Shown piece by piece: positions 1-32,249 of a stretch of 64,000 nucleotides of DNA; positions within the stretch are counted from its first letter, which is position 1; each line of letters begins with the position of its first letter. The position numbers and the translations under genes were made by a program. Source of the stretch: Solea solea (lineage: Eukaryota > Chordata > Actinopteri > Pleuronectiformes > Soleidae); NCBI RefSeq assembly GCF_958295425.1, contig NC_081136.1, forward strand, positions 21,458,890 to 21,522,889, read 5' to 3'. Under the pieces are notes generated by a model. It was not told the origin of the DNA, ran no database searches, and was given only the letters and a program-made list of their open reading frames with translations.

Positions 1-640
1 ACAGGCAAGAGCAACCTCAAATAACACAGGCTTATGATCAGAGAAAACTGCGTCACAAACCTCGATGTTAAAAACAGGCAAACCGTGAGATAAATCAAGA
101 TCAAGCGTTTGTCCATGTTCATGTGTGGGACCAGACACTGACTGTACAAGATTAAAAGAGTCAATGAGATTTAAAAAAATCCTTTGCCATTGGCTTATCA
201 GGACAACACACGTGAACGTAGTGTGACGACGACCCAGTTCAAATAAACACAGTTCAAAGCTGGTGAACGAGGATGATAGCGATAGCTGCTTAGATTCAAA
301 ATGGTTCTTATAAATAGTCGCTATTGCTCCACCTCGGCCCAATGTCCGCTGGGAGTTGAAAAAACAGCAATCCTGAGGCAAAAGTTCGGTGAAAGTGCTG
401 GACTCACCACGCGTCAGTCACCCAGAGAAAATCCAATCCCGGGATGAGAAGAAATCCTTCAAGAAAAAAATGTTGTTTGCTAGAGAGCTAGCATTGACCA
501 AGCCAACCCTGGCAGGAGCCGGCGATCTATCAGTTGTTTGGCAATGGTGCAGCAGTAACAGACAGCAGGCCACACACCCAGGCACCATCTTGGACTACCA
601 ACATGTAAACATGCCTGATACCTATGCAGCTACTATACTA
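1..640 (-). mobile_element. LINE endonuclease-domain relic (CR1/L2/Rex group), cut by the window edge
   Basis: Read on the minus strand, 417 down to 1 is open for 139 codons after an in-frame stop at 418-420. It encodes the second half of an APE-type endonuclease of a non-LTR retrotransposon. Recognisable motifs in order are FTELLPQDCCFFNSQRT, RGG, SFELCLFELG, GPTHEHGQTLDL and the terminal SDHKPV catalytic motif. Upstream on the minus strand (about 420-500) a frame reading NASSLANNIFFLKDFFSSRD matches the usual start of such domains. The segment between FELG and the NLIDSFNLVQSV block is much shorter than in the family and is read out of frame, so the copy is dead. It lies in a scube1 intron, antisense to the gene. 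Confidence 0.82.
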
Positions 641-1126
641 TAGCTCCTGACAATACTCAATCCGTGATTCTGCTTGGCTACAGTTTTGTTCAGACCACTT
701 ACTGGTCATTGAAATAGGGGAAGCTCATTTCAGGCCCAGTTATTTATACATAAATTCTGCAAAGAAACGACAAGATCAGAGCCAATCAGAAGCAGGACGC
801 AAGCGGGGGAAAACTCTGCTGTCATCTGTGTGTATGGGGGAAGGGAAGGGGATAGGAGTGTGGTGCAGGGAACGGGGTTGAGGATGGACCCTGCAGCTGC
901 CTGACAACTTATGGAGCTGGGAGCAAGCACAATCAACTACACTATAGCGACAAGCCCAAGTAAACAGCAACCTGCGACAACCAATATTTGCAAGTGACTT
1001 TAAAGAAAAACAAGCCCAAAGTCACTTATAATAAGCGGACTTGGCAACTATGCCTGTATTAAGTGTTGTATTTTTTAGCCACAAATGTTACAGCTTGTAG
1101 GTAAATTCAACAAGGTAACCCCAGGG

Positions 1127-1285
1127 TACACCTTTGTCCACCACAGGGCCAACAAACAGAGATAAACAACCTATAGAATTCACACCTACGGTCAATTTAC
1201 AGTGTCCAATTAAGCTCTGCATGTGGGAACTGGAGAAAACCCAGGAAGAACATGAAAACTCCATGCAGAAACTTCTTCATTCACT
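1127..1285 (-). mobile_element. tRNA-headed SINE 'family B', partial
   Basis: The stretch carries the family-B blocks in reverse orientation: gggccaacaaacagagataa, the caatttacagtgtccaatta block, and the ggaagaacatgaaaactcca block that corresponds to the usual gcatgttctcc box. It is older and more diverged than the complete copy at 62306-62672. Confidence 0.7.
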
Positions 1286-1458
1286 TTTTTTGCTGCAGTG
1301 CTGGCCACTGTGCCACTGTGTGTCTCTGTATGTCAATGTATCTGTTAATAGAGCTGTGTGATATTCAGAGACACACTGCTCTGGGCAAAGGAAGGAACTA
1401 TTGATTGAAAGGTTGGAGTGACATATTTATTAAATTGTTAAGATGGATCCCAGGAGAT

Positions 1459-1489
1459 TGTGTGTGTGCGTGTGTGTGTGTGTGTGTTG
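1459..1489. repeat. (GT)n microsatellite
   Basis: About 15 TG units with one TGCG interruption lie in scube1 intronic sequence. Confidence 0.9.
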
Positions 1490-1892
1490 TGTATTGTGTG
1501 TTGTGAAAGTGACAAATTACTACTCTCTCACCCACATAGCAGAAAGAGAGACTCTGAGAGATTTGGAAATTTGTGGAGGAAATCAGGTACATCATGTGAA
1601 TTATGTTGTTTACTCCACAGTTAACAACACCGAGTGTCAACTTAACCTTTCTTGTGCTGTCTATACACAGTCCTACATGAGGGTTCATTAGTAAAACAGG
1701 AGCAGTCTCATTAATTGTGGCCCTTTGCTGATCCAGATGATCCAGATGTTTGTTTCTTGAGGACACTGAGGTGCCCATTCACGTTTACAAGGCCAATGAG
1801 TTGTCTATAGTTATGCTAACATCATGGTTCAGTCATTCAGCTGTTCTCTTCACTGTTTGTTTTATAATGACAGCCCCTGAGAGGCTTTAACC

Positions 1893-1960
1893 CAGGGGTC
1901 TCAAACTTAAATGACCTGGGGACCACATGAGCTTAAAACTGGTCAGGAGGGGGCCGGGCA
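1893..1960 (+). mobile_element. hAT-like MITE terminus (CAGGGGTCTCAAAC)
   Basis: The sequence begins CAGGGGTCTCAAAC and continues with atgacctggggaccacatga, a common teleost hAT-type MITE end. The matching right terminus (GACCCCTG) was not found downstream, so this is a truncated copy. The complete relative in this window is at 40876-41101. Confidence 0.5.
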
Positions 1961-3189
1961 GGTAAAAACAGTCCAACTGTGTGGGGAAAACTACTGTTCA
2001 GTAGGGGAAGGTGAGATGAGCATAAAATTCTATCATGATGTTCGTTTCACACGATATTCGCCCTTTCTCTTGTGAAACATTCCTAACATTCACCTCTCCC
2101 CAGTGTTTCCCAGTGGGGACAGGCTCTCCGGGAGCCATGGCGACGTAAACAAATGACACTTGACTGCAGATTTTACAGGGTTGTCCCGTGTGGCAGCCTG
2201 TTGCAGCAGCTCTCTGAAGTATATGTGAGGAAGAGGAGTATGATGAGAGAGCAAATTATTTTATTAAGAACGAATCTGCAGAAAAATATCTTAGGCTAGC
2301 CATTGTTAGCGATAGCAGTCAATTACAAAGGTCTACATGGTATTTGGCACACAAACAACGTAGCAACATGACCATGGATAAAAAATAAATAGTATTATGT
2401 GTACGCCTTATTTACTGTGAAACAAATACGACAGTAGTGCTGGCAGTGTTCTTCTTCTGATGTTCCAGGTAAGAAAATAATATGCGGTGAAAATACATAA
2501 TACAGAATAGATGGAGGTTCACGCATGCCTCCGCTGGCTTGCCTTTATCTCTCCTCTCTCCTCTCACCACACTTTATCATTTCAACATGTGCAGAGGCTT
2601 AATGTATTTATTTAAGCAGAAAGCTTATTTAAGCTCCATTAAAGGTAATTATACACCCTGTTTTAAAGCTCAGCCATCCCCGGAGTGGCCATTAAGTGTG
2701 GGTAGATTTGTTGATTCTGCCCGTGTTTGTTTCCAAAATAATTACAAAGCTGCGTCTGCATTGGTTAGACCCAGGGTGGCATCTGCTGTTTTTACATACA
2801 GGGATCAGAGCATAGAAGATGTGGGCAGAGAGTGAATGTTGAGGTGTGCGTGTGTAAAGTCGATTTCTTATTTGTCAACATGTTTGGATGGAGATTCTAG
2901 ACTGCTATTCTATTCTATACTCACTCTATACTATTCTAAACTTATCAGGTGGTCTGGCCATATACTGTTCAGTAATTCACTCAAACCTCACTATTTAGTA
3001 GAAATTATGATCTATAAGGGATAGTTCCAGGTATGCAAAATATAGTTGTGGGAGGGACTGACACATAGCCAGTGCTGACTGTGCTGTGCAAGGCCCTGTA
3101 TGCCTCATTTGCCAAGAACCCAAGGACACAAGTAAAAGAAAAACTCAGAGGCTATCACAGATATCCTCCACAATTATTACATATTGCAT

Positions 3190-3460
3190 ATCCGTGCAAA
3201 CCTGTCTCCAAAGTCCATAGAGAAAAGCAGTTATTTTATATCATGACACACAGGAGTTGTTGTTCCACTGCTGCCTCCACCAACAGGTTCAAATGTATTA
3301 TTTTGTGACGGTGTTGGAAATCCTTTGTTTGGATTTACGTCAGTGACACACACTAACCAAAGAAGACAGCAGTAGACCAGCAACTCTAGTGTCCTTAGAA
3401 GCTAAAAATGCTGATTTTCTGTATGTACTGCAGGAGAGTATGGTTTACAAAGCGACACAA
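3190..3460. mobile_element. Inverted-repeat MITE, 'family D'
   Basis: The left arm starts with gtccatagagaaaagcagtt and the right arm, reverse-complemented, repeats the same blocks (aaatgctgattttctgta on the + strand near 3410). The core has cactgctgcctccaccaaca. Related copies lie near 20690, 24090, 35940 and 52660. No protein is encoded; this is a non-autonomous DNA-type element. Confidence 0.55.
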
Positions 3461-4041
3461 ACCTGTTTTAAGTTAAGGGAAGAGAAGCGTAATGCGTTTT
3501 TGAAACATATTAAGTGCACATGTAAACCAATGAACTAACTGATTAATTTGTTTTACTGAGCGAGCCTGAAACATCCTTGGTGCAGGGGAATAGGGGGATC
3601 AGGAAATAGATAGCAGACACTTGTTTGCTATGGCATCACACTGTGGGATTCAGAACAGACACTTGAGTTGACTGAATGTGTTTATCTGTCCTGTTCTCCT
3701 TCAAACCCCTGAGTTCTGTTTTCTTCCTGCCAGCCATGGCCTGTTTCAGCTGAGCCAGACAGAGGGACAGTCTCTTTAAAACGCTGCTGACAGGGCACAG
3801 CGGGACGTACACTTTACTACAATGTTTCCCAGCGTGCAGCCAGTACTTTGTGGATTCCTGTGTCAGCTCGATATTTAGACGAGGTGTTTATTTTGCAGAA
3901 GCCTCTCGAGGAAACACAGTGAGAACAACAGCTATATTAGCCATGCTACACCGAGGGTCATCCCGAAGCATGTTTGGACTTTTCACAGCCAGATCTAATG
4001 GTGCATTGAATTTGAACCCTGACTTCTCAGCTGGAAGACGC

Positions 4042-4105
4042 TGAACTTGGGGGTGACGTCACTCCCAGCTCCAACTTCCAAGTTACGATGTAAATGGAAC
4101 GCAGC
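4042..4105. mobile_element. MITE end, 'family E' (ggaacgcagc terminus)
   Basis: The blocks tgaacttgggggtgacgtca, ctcccagctcc and cgatgtaaatggaacgcagc match the right end of the fuller element at 31935-32245. The left end was not recognised. Confidence 0.5.
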
Positions 4106-4339
4106 TTAAGTAGAACCTAAATACAGTAATACCATAACAGCTGTGTCAGGTTATTACCAACTCCCCCAGGTATCTTAATCCAACTAAGACTAGCTCGAGT
4201 TTAGTTGGACTAACATATTTACATGACATGAAAACTTATGTTTTTATAATTATTCTCTTAGTCCGACTAAATTTAGACTTCTAACATGCATGTAAACACA
4301 TTGAGTGTTAAGTTAGCCTGCACGCAACCTAAGGGTTAG

Positions 4340-4495
4340 ATTGTGTGCAGTAACTGTTTGAATGGTGATAGAAAATGTGCTGCACATAGATTCCCTGTAC
4401 GAAAGTGTGAATGGGTGAATAGCAAAACCATGGTATAAAGCAGCTTTGAGTGGTCGTGACTCAGAAAGCACTACATAAATACAGACCATTTACAT
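4340..4495 (+). mobile_element. tRNA-derived SINE 'family A', 3' part
   Basis: The stretch reads through the typical blocks gctgcacatagattccctgt, gtgaatgggtgaatagc, gctttgagtggtcgtgactc and acataaatacagaccattta. Six other copies in the window share this order. The tRNA-like head is missing here. Confidence 0.75.
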
Positions 4496-6214
4496 CTATG
4501 AGCCATAGTCACTCTCTCTTTACCAGGTCTCTATAAGAAAATCTTGGTGTCTGCACATGACAGTCAGCTTGTCCTCCATCTTGGACACGTCCGGCCACAA
4601 TTTTTTTTTCCGAGTTTAAATTCAACTCGAGCTAATGGAGTGATTGACACAAATGTATTTACATGCAGCAACTGTGTCAGATGGAGTCTGTGCTCCGGTC
4701 ACGCAGGAAGGAGTTTTAGTAATTTATTGATTCGATGTCACATCATTGTCGTGCAGCCACGGTATGAGGACTCCACCCACATTGAGGCAGTACTATAGTA
4801 ATGGAAAATGAGTGCTGAGCCTTGTAACAACTGTATAGTGAAAAAAATCCCCATTTCATTCCATTTTCCTTCCATTACCTCCCACTTCCTCCTCCATCCT
4901 CCCTCCTTTATTCTCAAGGGATTTAGGTGATAATCCCCTATGGTTTTCATCACTTACAGCACCAATCAAAATGGGTTTAACCTGTGTAATCTGTCAGACG
5001 ATTGCCTCCCTCCCTCCTCCTACCTGGTCCTCTTTCACCGTCTCCACCCTTTCATTTATGTCTCTAAATGAAAAAAGCCTCTCATTAGCCTAACAAAATA
5101 AAGGCTGAAGACATGATTGTGCAGTGTGGGTTCATTTGAGGACATGGTAGAGTCTAGAAGTGAGGAAGTGAGTTTGGAGTGTCGGTGTTTGTGAAACCAG
5201 ATCTGCCAGCAGCTTTGTGGTTGGCACTGAACGTGCTGTCTTTGGAGCCATTGTGTTTTATTTACCTTGTTATTATCTTAGAACGCAGCAACACACCTGG
5301 CCTGGAGCTTAGGTATCTGCTATTTATTCCACAACCACAGGCCTTTGTGTTAATGAGACTGAGGAATGCTATATTGGCATCTTAACACTTTCTTACTACA
5401 TACAACATTGTTTTGTATATAACTTAATTACATGTTGTAAGATGCTTTTTATGAGTATACACGAATATTTAGTGCAGTAGCAAAACAATGAAGGCTCAGG
5501 TGAGATTTTAAAACGTAGTAAATATATAACCTTTTTCTTGGGGGGTGTCTTTCCACATCTGATAGAAATTTGATACATGGTTTCATTTATTAGCGATGCC
5601 ATTCAGATATTGGTCAGACTCGTTGGGCAGTATGTTCTATCGAGAACAGTCTACCAATTTAACATTTCTCACACACCTGCTTTTTAACGATGCCAAACAA
5701 TTGTGACCGAAATCACAATAAAAATTGTGACAAGAGCAATAAGTGATAACTCATTTTAAAGTCATATCTGTAACACCTGGTATCATTTTGAATTGGTAAA
5801 TGAAGTTCATTTTCTACAATATTTATTCCGATTACTTTTCTTCCATATTCTGTTTAATGGTTAACAAAAGTATTTAATGTACATTTTTAAAGTGGACCCG
5901 AATAAATTAACAAATAAACTCTCAATTTCTATATTATGTAGCATTAGCAGATTAGCTTTTCATCTGCTATCTGTTGGCAGTTTGGTGGTGGTAAGGCATG
6001 TGTAGCAAGGACTTAAGCCTTGAACTGCATTCATCCTCTGTTGATGAGGTCCCAACTCTTCCCTTTCTGCAGATAAGCTAGCACTTTCAACAAGGCATCG
6101 ACTCTCTGTTGTTTCTTGGCTACAGCTGCACAAGAGGGTCCTGACTACGTAGGTTTGCCCCTCCAAGTTCCTTGGTTTTCATTAGATGTTGTCATTAGAG
6201 TTCTTAGACTGACC

Positions 6215-6397
6215 TAGACCCAAGCAACTCTCCAGCTGACATAGGGCAAAAGGCAGTCCACTGCAGAGCCAGCATATAGAGACAAACAACCGTTCACGCT
6301 CAAATTCATATCTATGATCAATTAAGAGTGTCGTAATACCTGGTGAGAACCTACAAGCACACAGGGAGAACATGCAAACTCCACACAGAAAGGCCCA
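6215..6397 (-). mobile_element. SINE 'family B', partial
   Basis: Reverse-orientation family-B blocks are present: ctccagctgacatagggcaa, agagacaaacaaccgttcac and agggagaacatgcaaactcc. It lacks the tRNA-like head. Confidence 0.75.
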
Positions 6398-8275
6398 TGG
6401 TCATCAAAATGCAACAAAAGTATCTCAAAGTATTTAAAGGGAATGTCAAAACATGTTCAAAAAGGCACTGAGTTCCAATAGAGTTTGATGTATTACAGCT
6501 TATTTCTTGCAACAACCCAAGCCTGGCCCATGCACTGACACAGACTGACTTCCATCTAATTTGTCAGAAATACTATTTCCCCAGGTTCTTGTCAGTTATA
6601 CTTTTTCGTAGCAGATCTCCTTTTCCTTATCTCAGTGTAGTGAGATTTATGTTGTGCAGCCCTTGCATGTTCTCATTTTGAACTCAACTATACAGGTACA
6701 TGAGCTACACTAAGGACACACTAATTGGAGCCAGCAAACCACAAGCAGTCCTGTAGGCACACACTGACACTGAGATAAAAGCATGTACTACACAGACTCT
6801 GTAAGAGTAGGCTCACATACACTAGAATCAGGATAAATCAGCCCACATAGAAAGTTATACATGGCTTTACTCCTTTTCACCTTTTCTACAGTGGCCCTGG
6901 TTTGACTTTTCAAAGTGAAATCCGTCTGGTTGCCTGCTATTTTCACTCCTGAAGTCTTGGATTAACCCGGATGATTGAGAACGTGATTCAGTACATCGTA
7001 AAACAACTGCCCTACTATTTTGAAGCATATTGACCTGAAATCATGTCCTATTCTCTGGTGTTTGGTGTTGTACAGCAGTTGGCATCCATATTTTGCGATA
7101 CTGTGTACGTACTTCTTTCCTTTGTTTCCATCTTCTATTTTGTCGTTTCTTTTTTGTTCAATGGACAATGGATCTATACTGTTAGACTGTTAGAAACATA
7201 ATTGTGTCCTCATGGACAAAAATGACACGCACATGTGTTTGCATAATATAGAGGAAGTGACTTAAGGTGAATTTCCACAATCTTTCCATATAAACTTAAG
7301 TTTGGGAATTTTGGAAATATTCCAAATTGGCAACTTTCTGTGGGGATTTATGAGAATGAACGAGACATTTTGGATAATTTGAAGAAACGATGTCATATTA
7401 AAATAAATAAAATGATACAATAAAAAAACATTAATTTGTGAGGATCTATTTGTGCATTTAGCTTTGTATTACTAGAATAGGGGTAGTATTCTAAAAAAAA
7501 TGGTGCTTCCCAACCTCAGTTTCCCCTGAGTTGAGAAATATCTTCTTTCTTGTTTTTCTTATGTTCCCACCAGTGACACTTGGTCCAAGGCTTGAAACTG
7601 CAACACATTTTTTTTTATATTTAAGTTCCCAACCTTCAGTTTGGAAGATTTTCAGTTCATTTCTGTTCATTCAGTTTCTAAAATACCGAGAATTTTGCAA
7701 CCTTAGTCGTACTTAACACTGTCCTCTTGTGATTAGATCTCTCAGGATGGATCTCAGTACCAGGTCTGAACAGGACCTCTGAATATAGTGTGAGACCTGA
7801 TCTTACAAGTGTCCTCACACCTGTACTTAGCACTATAGACTCATGAGCCGATCCCCTGAGAAGCAAGTTAATGACAGGTCTGAACAAGGCCTACATTTCT
7901 CTACGGACAAATACAGCCTCACATTTTATTTAACCGTTAATGTTTTGTGCCTTTTCCCTCATTCTTAAGCTGCTGAAGACCTAAAATACATTGGTGTCAG
8001 GTTTTAGATTACTTTCTCCAAACCACCTTAAATTTATAGGTGAAAAGAATGATGGTGGACTGTAGACTTTAAGAGAGATCAGCAATGAAAAGGTGATTTA
8101 TTTTAGTCGTCACAAACTGTCCAATTACTCAGTGGGGGGGCACAGAAGGACATTTTTTCAATTGCAATTCAAGTGCAATTGTCCCTGCAGTGTCCGAGGA
8201 AGTTTGCCACATAGAGTGAACAAAGTATCCATTTTATTTATTTATTCGTCTTTTAATTTCATTTTTCTCCTCCAG

Positions 8276-29959
<21,684 letters not shown>

Positions 29960-30345
29960 ACCGACCCTCTCCCCCTTACTGTTCCGTGAAAGACCCTCAT
30001 CATCCCATATCATTCCAGCTCCCCTGCCTGGATCAAATCATCGATGTGCCCATTCAGTGACTTAACATCTCGGTATTTTATATTTGTCCTCAATTAGTCA
30101 CATGTAGCCTTTCCTCATCTTTGACCCCTTTATGTAGTAATATATGATTAACCCAGCCCCCTCCTCTTAGTGCTGCTTTTTCTCTAAGGTTTGACTGATA
30201 TGGGTTTTGAAAGGCCAGTATTAATAATTTAATAAGGTTGTGGAAGAACCATGACATATTGTGTGTGTATATATTGTTTTAAATTTGACACTTGATTGTT
30301 GAATTCAAAAATTCAATACAGATTAAAGAATTTTTAACCAAATCA
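29960..30345 (+). other. scube1: scube1 3' UTR, proximal part
   Basis: The sequence after the stop codon has a polyadenylation hexamer ATTAAA at 30322-30327 and an A/T-rich stretch after it. It is the nearest candidate 3' end. Longer forms are possible (see 31851 and 34996). Confidence 0.5.
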
Positions 30346-30613
30346 AAAATATAGTCTTTACAGTGATATATACTTTACAATGGATTTCAAAACAATGATA
30401 TAAATAAATCACTGTCACTGTATCTTCAGACACAGCACTGATCCCCACGAGGCCTCATCAGGTTTTACCATTACATAAAGTTAGAGCAGACAAAATTACT
30501 CTTATAAAATGCCATTTTTCTCCATTATACATCATAATTCACTGTACAGAAGTGGTATGGAGCAGCAGTTAGTTGAATATTGGGAAATTAATACCTTTTT
30601 AAGCTGGCAACTC

Positions 30614-30800
30614 AAAGGTCCAGTGTGTAGAATTCAGATATTGAATACAATGTTTATAATTATGTGTCTTTGATTTATTCTTACCCTGAAACCTTTAAAG
30701 TGAACTAGGAGTGGGTCCTCTTCCATGGAGTCTCTCATGTTGTACCACCATGTTTGTACAATAGCCCTGAATGGACAGATTTAAAGTGATGTTTCCTGAA
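30614..30800. mobile_element. MITE of the 'aaaggtccagtgtgtag' type
   Basis: The blocks caaaggtccagtgtgtagaa, ggagtgggtcctcttccatg and gtaccaccatgtttgtacaa, followed by agccctgaatggacag, follow a common teleost inverted-repeat element. Right end not clearly seen. Confidence 0.6.
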
Positions 30801-31589
30801 GACCACCATAGTTTCTTATATACACATGGGAGCCAAAAGATCATGTAGGCTCACAATCTGGCAACTTAACTTTGACATATGAAATCTACACAAATTTGAT
30901 AGTTAGCATTTTGATAGTATAAGTATACCTGTTAGCTTTCTTGCTAATGGTGCACTGACATACTTGGTGGAAGCGTCTGTTGAAATGCTGCCTAGTCCCC
31001 TGCTTGCACTGGAGAAGCTAAGAAATCCATAACTTTCCAAGCAGCAGTGGAAGTGCAAGAGATATTTTTTATGCTAAAACAGCAAACTGCCCAAAAGAAG
31101 GTTTACCATTTTTTGTTTTTGGAGTGCACCCCCAAAACATCTTGCATCAGCCTTGACATGATACTGATTTAGCAGTTTCTTATATCTGCCTCCAGCACAT
31201 GTATGTGTGATTATAACTTAGTACTTGGACCATTTATTAACTATAAATCATCCATAAAGCATTCATGAAATTCATTGCTTAATAGAGTGTAAAGTGTGAA
31301 TGCTAATTTGGGGGTTGGTGTTTTTTTTACTCTTTCTTGATTGGGTGTCGTGACTCCTGGTCCACACTGGTCCTCATAAAGGCAGATACTTGTTTGAACT
31401 CGAAGACAGAGCCTGTCTTTATGTTAGCTTGGCTAACGATTGGAGGTCTCCTTTCCACCTGGCATTAGAATACATTTTCTGTGATCAGATAGTGATTGAA
31501 GCAGGGGAAGAAGATGTCTTTGACAAGCGGAAAACCAATCTTGTTGCATTACACTTTTGCAGTCCACGCTTGGGTGTATGTACTTACAT

Positions 31590-31690
31590 GTGGTCAGGCG
31601 TTATTTAATTGCAATCCAATCACAGCAAACACATTTAAATGCCAGGTGTAAAGGGGGCTGTAGTGTTGCAACAGGGCAGATGAGGGCTGA
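31590..31690 (+). repeat. Dispersed repeat shared with 60112-60200
   Basis: The order tgcaatccaatcacagcaaa, acatttaaatgccaggtgta, aagggggctgtagtgttgca matches tgcaatccaatcacagaaaa, catcaggtgtaaaggggg, gatactgttgcag at 60118-60178. Confidence 0.6.
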
Positions 31691-31850
31691 GAGAGGGCCT
31701 TCAAAATCAACCTATTACATTACTCCACAACAACAACAACAATTTAGTGAGAACCACCTTAAATGTTATGATTTTTTTTGTGCTTTTAATCTGTAAAGAT
31801 TCAGTAACATTAGTCATTTGAGGATACAGTAAAGTGTTTGTCCAGTATTA

Positions 31851-31856
31851 AATAAA
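31851..31856 (+). terminator. Candidate polyadenylation signal AATAAA
   Basis: AATAAA in aaataaaaggccagta, 1.9 kb beyond the scube1 stop. It is a candidate for a longer 3' UTR, but it is one hexamer in AT-rich DNA. Confidence 0.25.
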
Positions 31857-31934
31857 AGGCCAGTATCAGCAAACCCATATGTCAGTCAAACCCAATTTCT
31901 GCATACTTGATATTATATGTTCTATTCTCCTAAT

Positions 31935-32245
31935 GGTCCGTTCCATTTGAAGTCGGAGCTCTGAATTTATAACTCAGATCAACCTCGCTTAGTTAGGATT
32001 CCAAAAGGGCTGCCACTGTGCAAACACTGTTGCTTTTATCGTTAATAGCACTTCTGTCACATTTGTTTCAGTGTCAGTGTGCACCAAATTCCATGTAGAG
32101 CATTGTTATCGACTGGTATTGCTAACAGAGCCTAACAATGGCTAGTCCGGGGTACGTTTGTGTTTCAGACGTCTCGACTGGAACGTAGTGAACTTGGGAG
32201 TAACGCTACTCCCAGTTCCGGGTTCCGATGTAGATGGAACGCAGC
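31935..32245. mobile_element. MITE 'family E' with cgttccat/atggaacg termini
   Basis: The left end ggtccgttccatttgaagtc pairs, reverse-complemented, with the right end cgatgtagatggaacgcagc. A sub-terminal ctcccagttccgggttccga block matches the 4042-4105 copy. The interior has no coding sequence. Confidence 0.5.
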
Positions 32246-32249
32246 AAAA

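Larger units (their letters stand above)
641..8275 (+). other. scube1 intron (part inside the window), repeat-bearing
   Basis: No EGF-type exon could be found to the left of 8276, so this is taken as the 3' part of the intron before the first visible scube1 exon. It contains SINE fragments (1127-1285, 4340-4495, 6215-6397), a hAT-like terminus at 1893, an inverted-repeat MITE (about 3190-3460), a half element at 4042-4105 and a (GT)n tract at 1459-1489. Stretches 641-1126, 2000-3150 and 4800-6200 show nothing I can name. The short open frames in this region have no recognisable domains. Confidence 0.7.

Noticed and set aside
389..643. 84-codon + strand frame at the left edge
   Set aside because: It is antisense to the LINE endonuclease relic.
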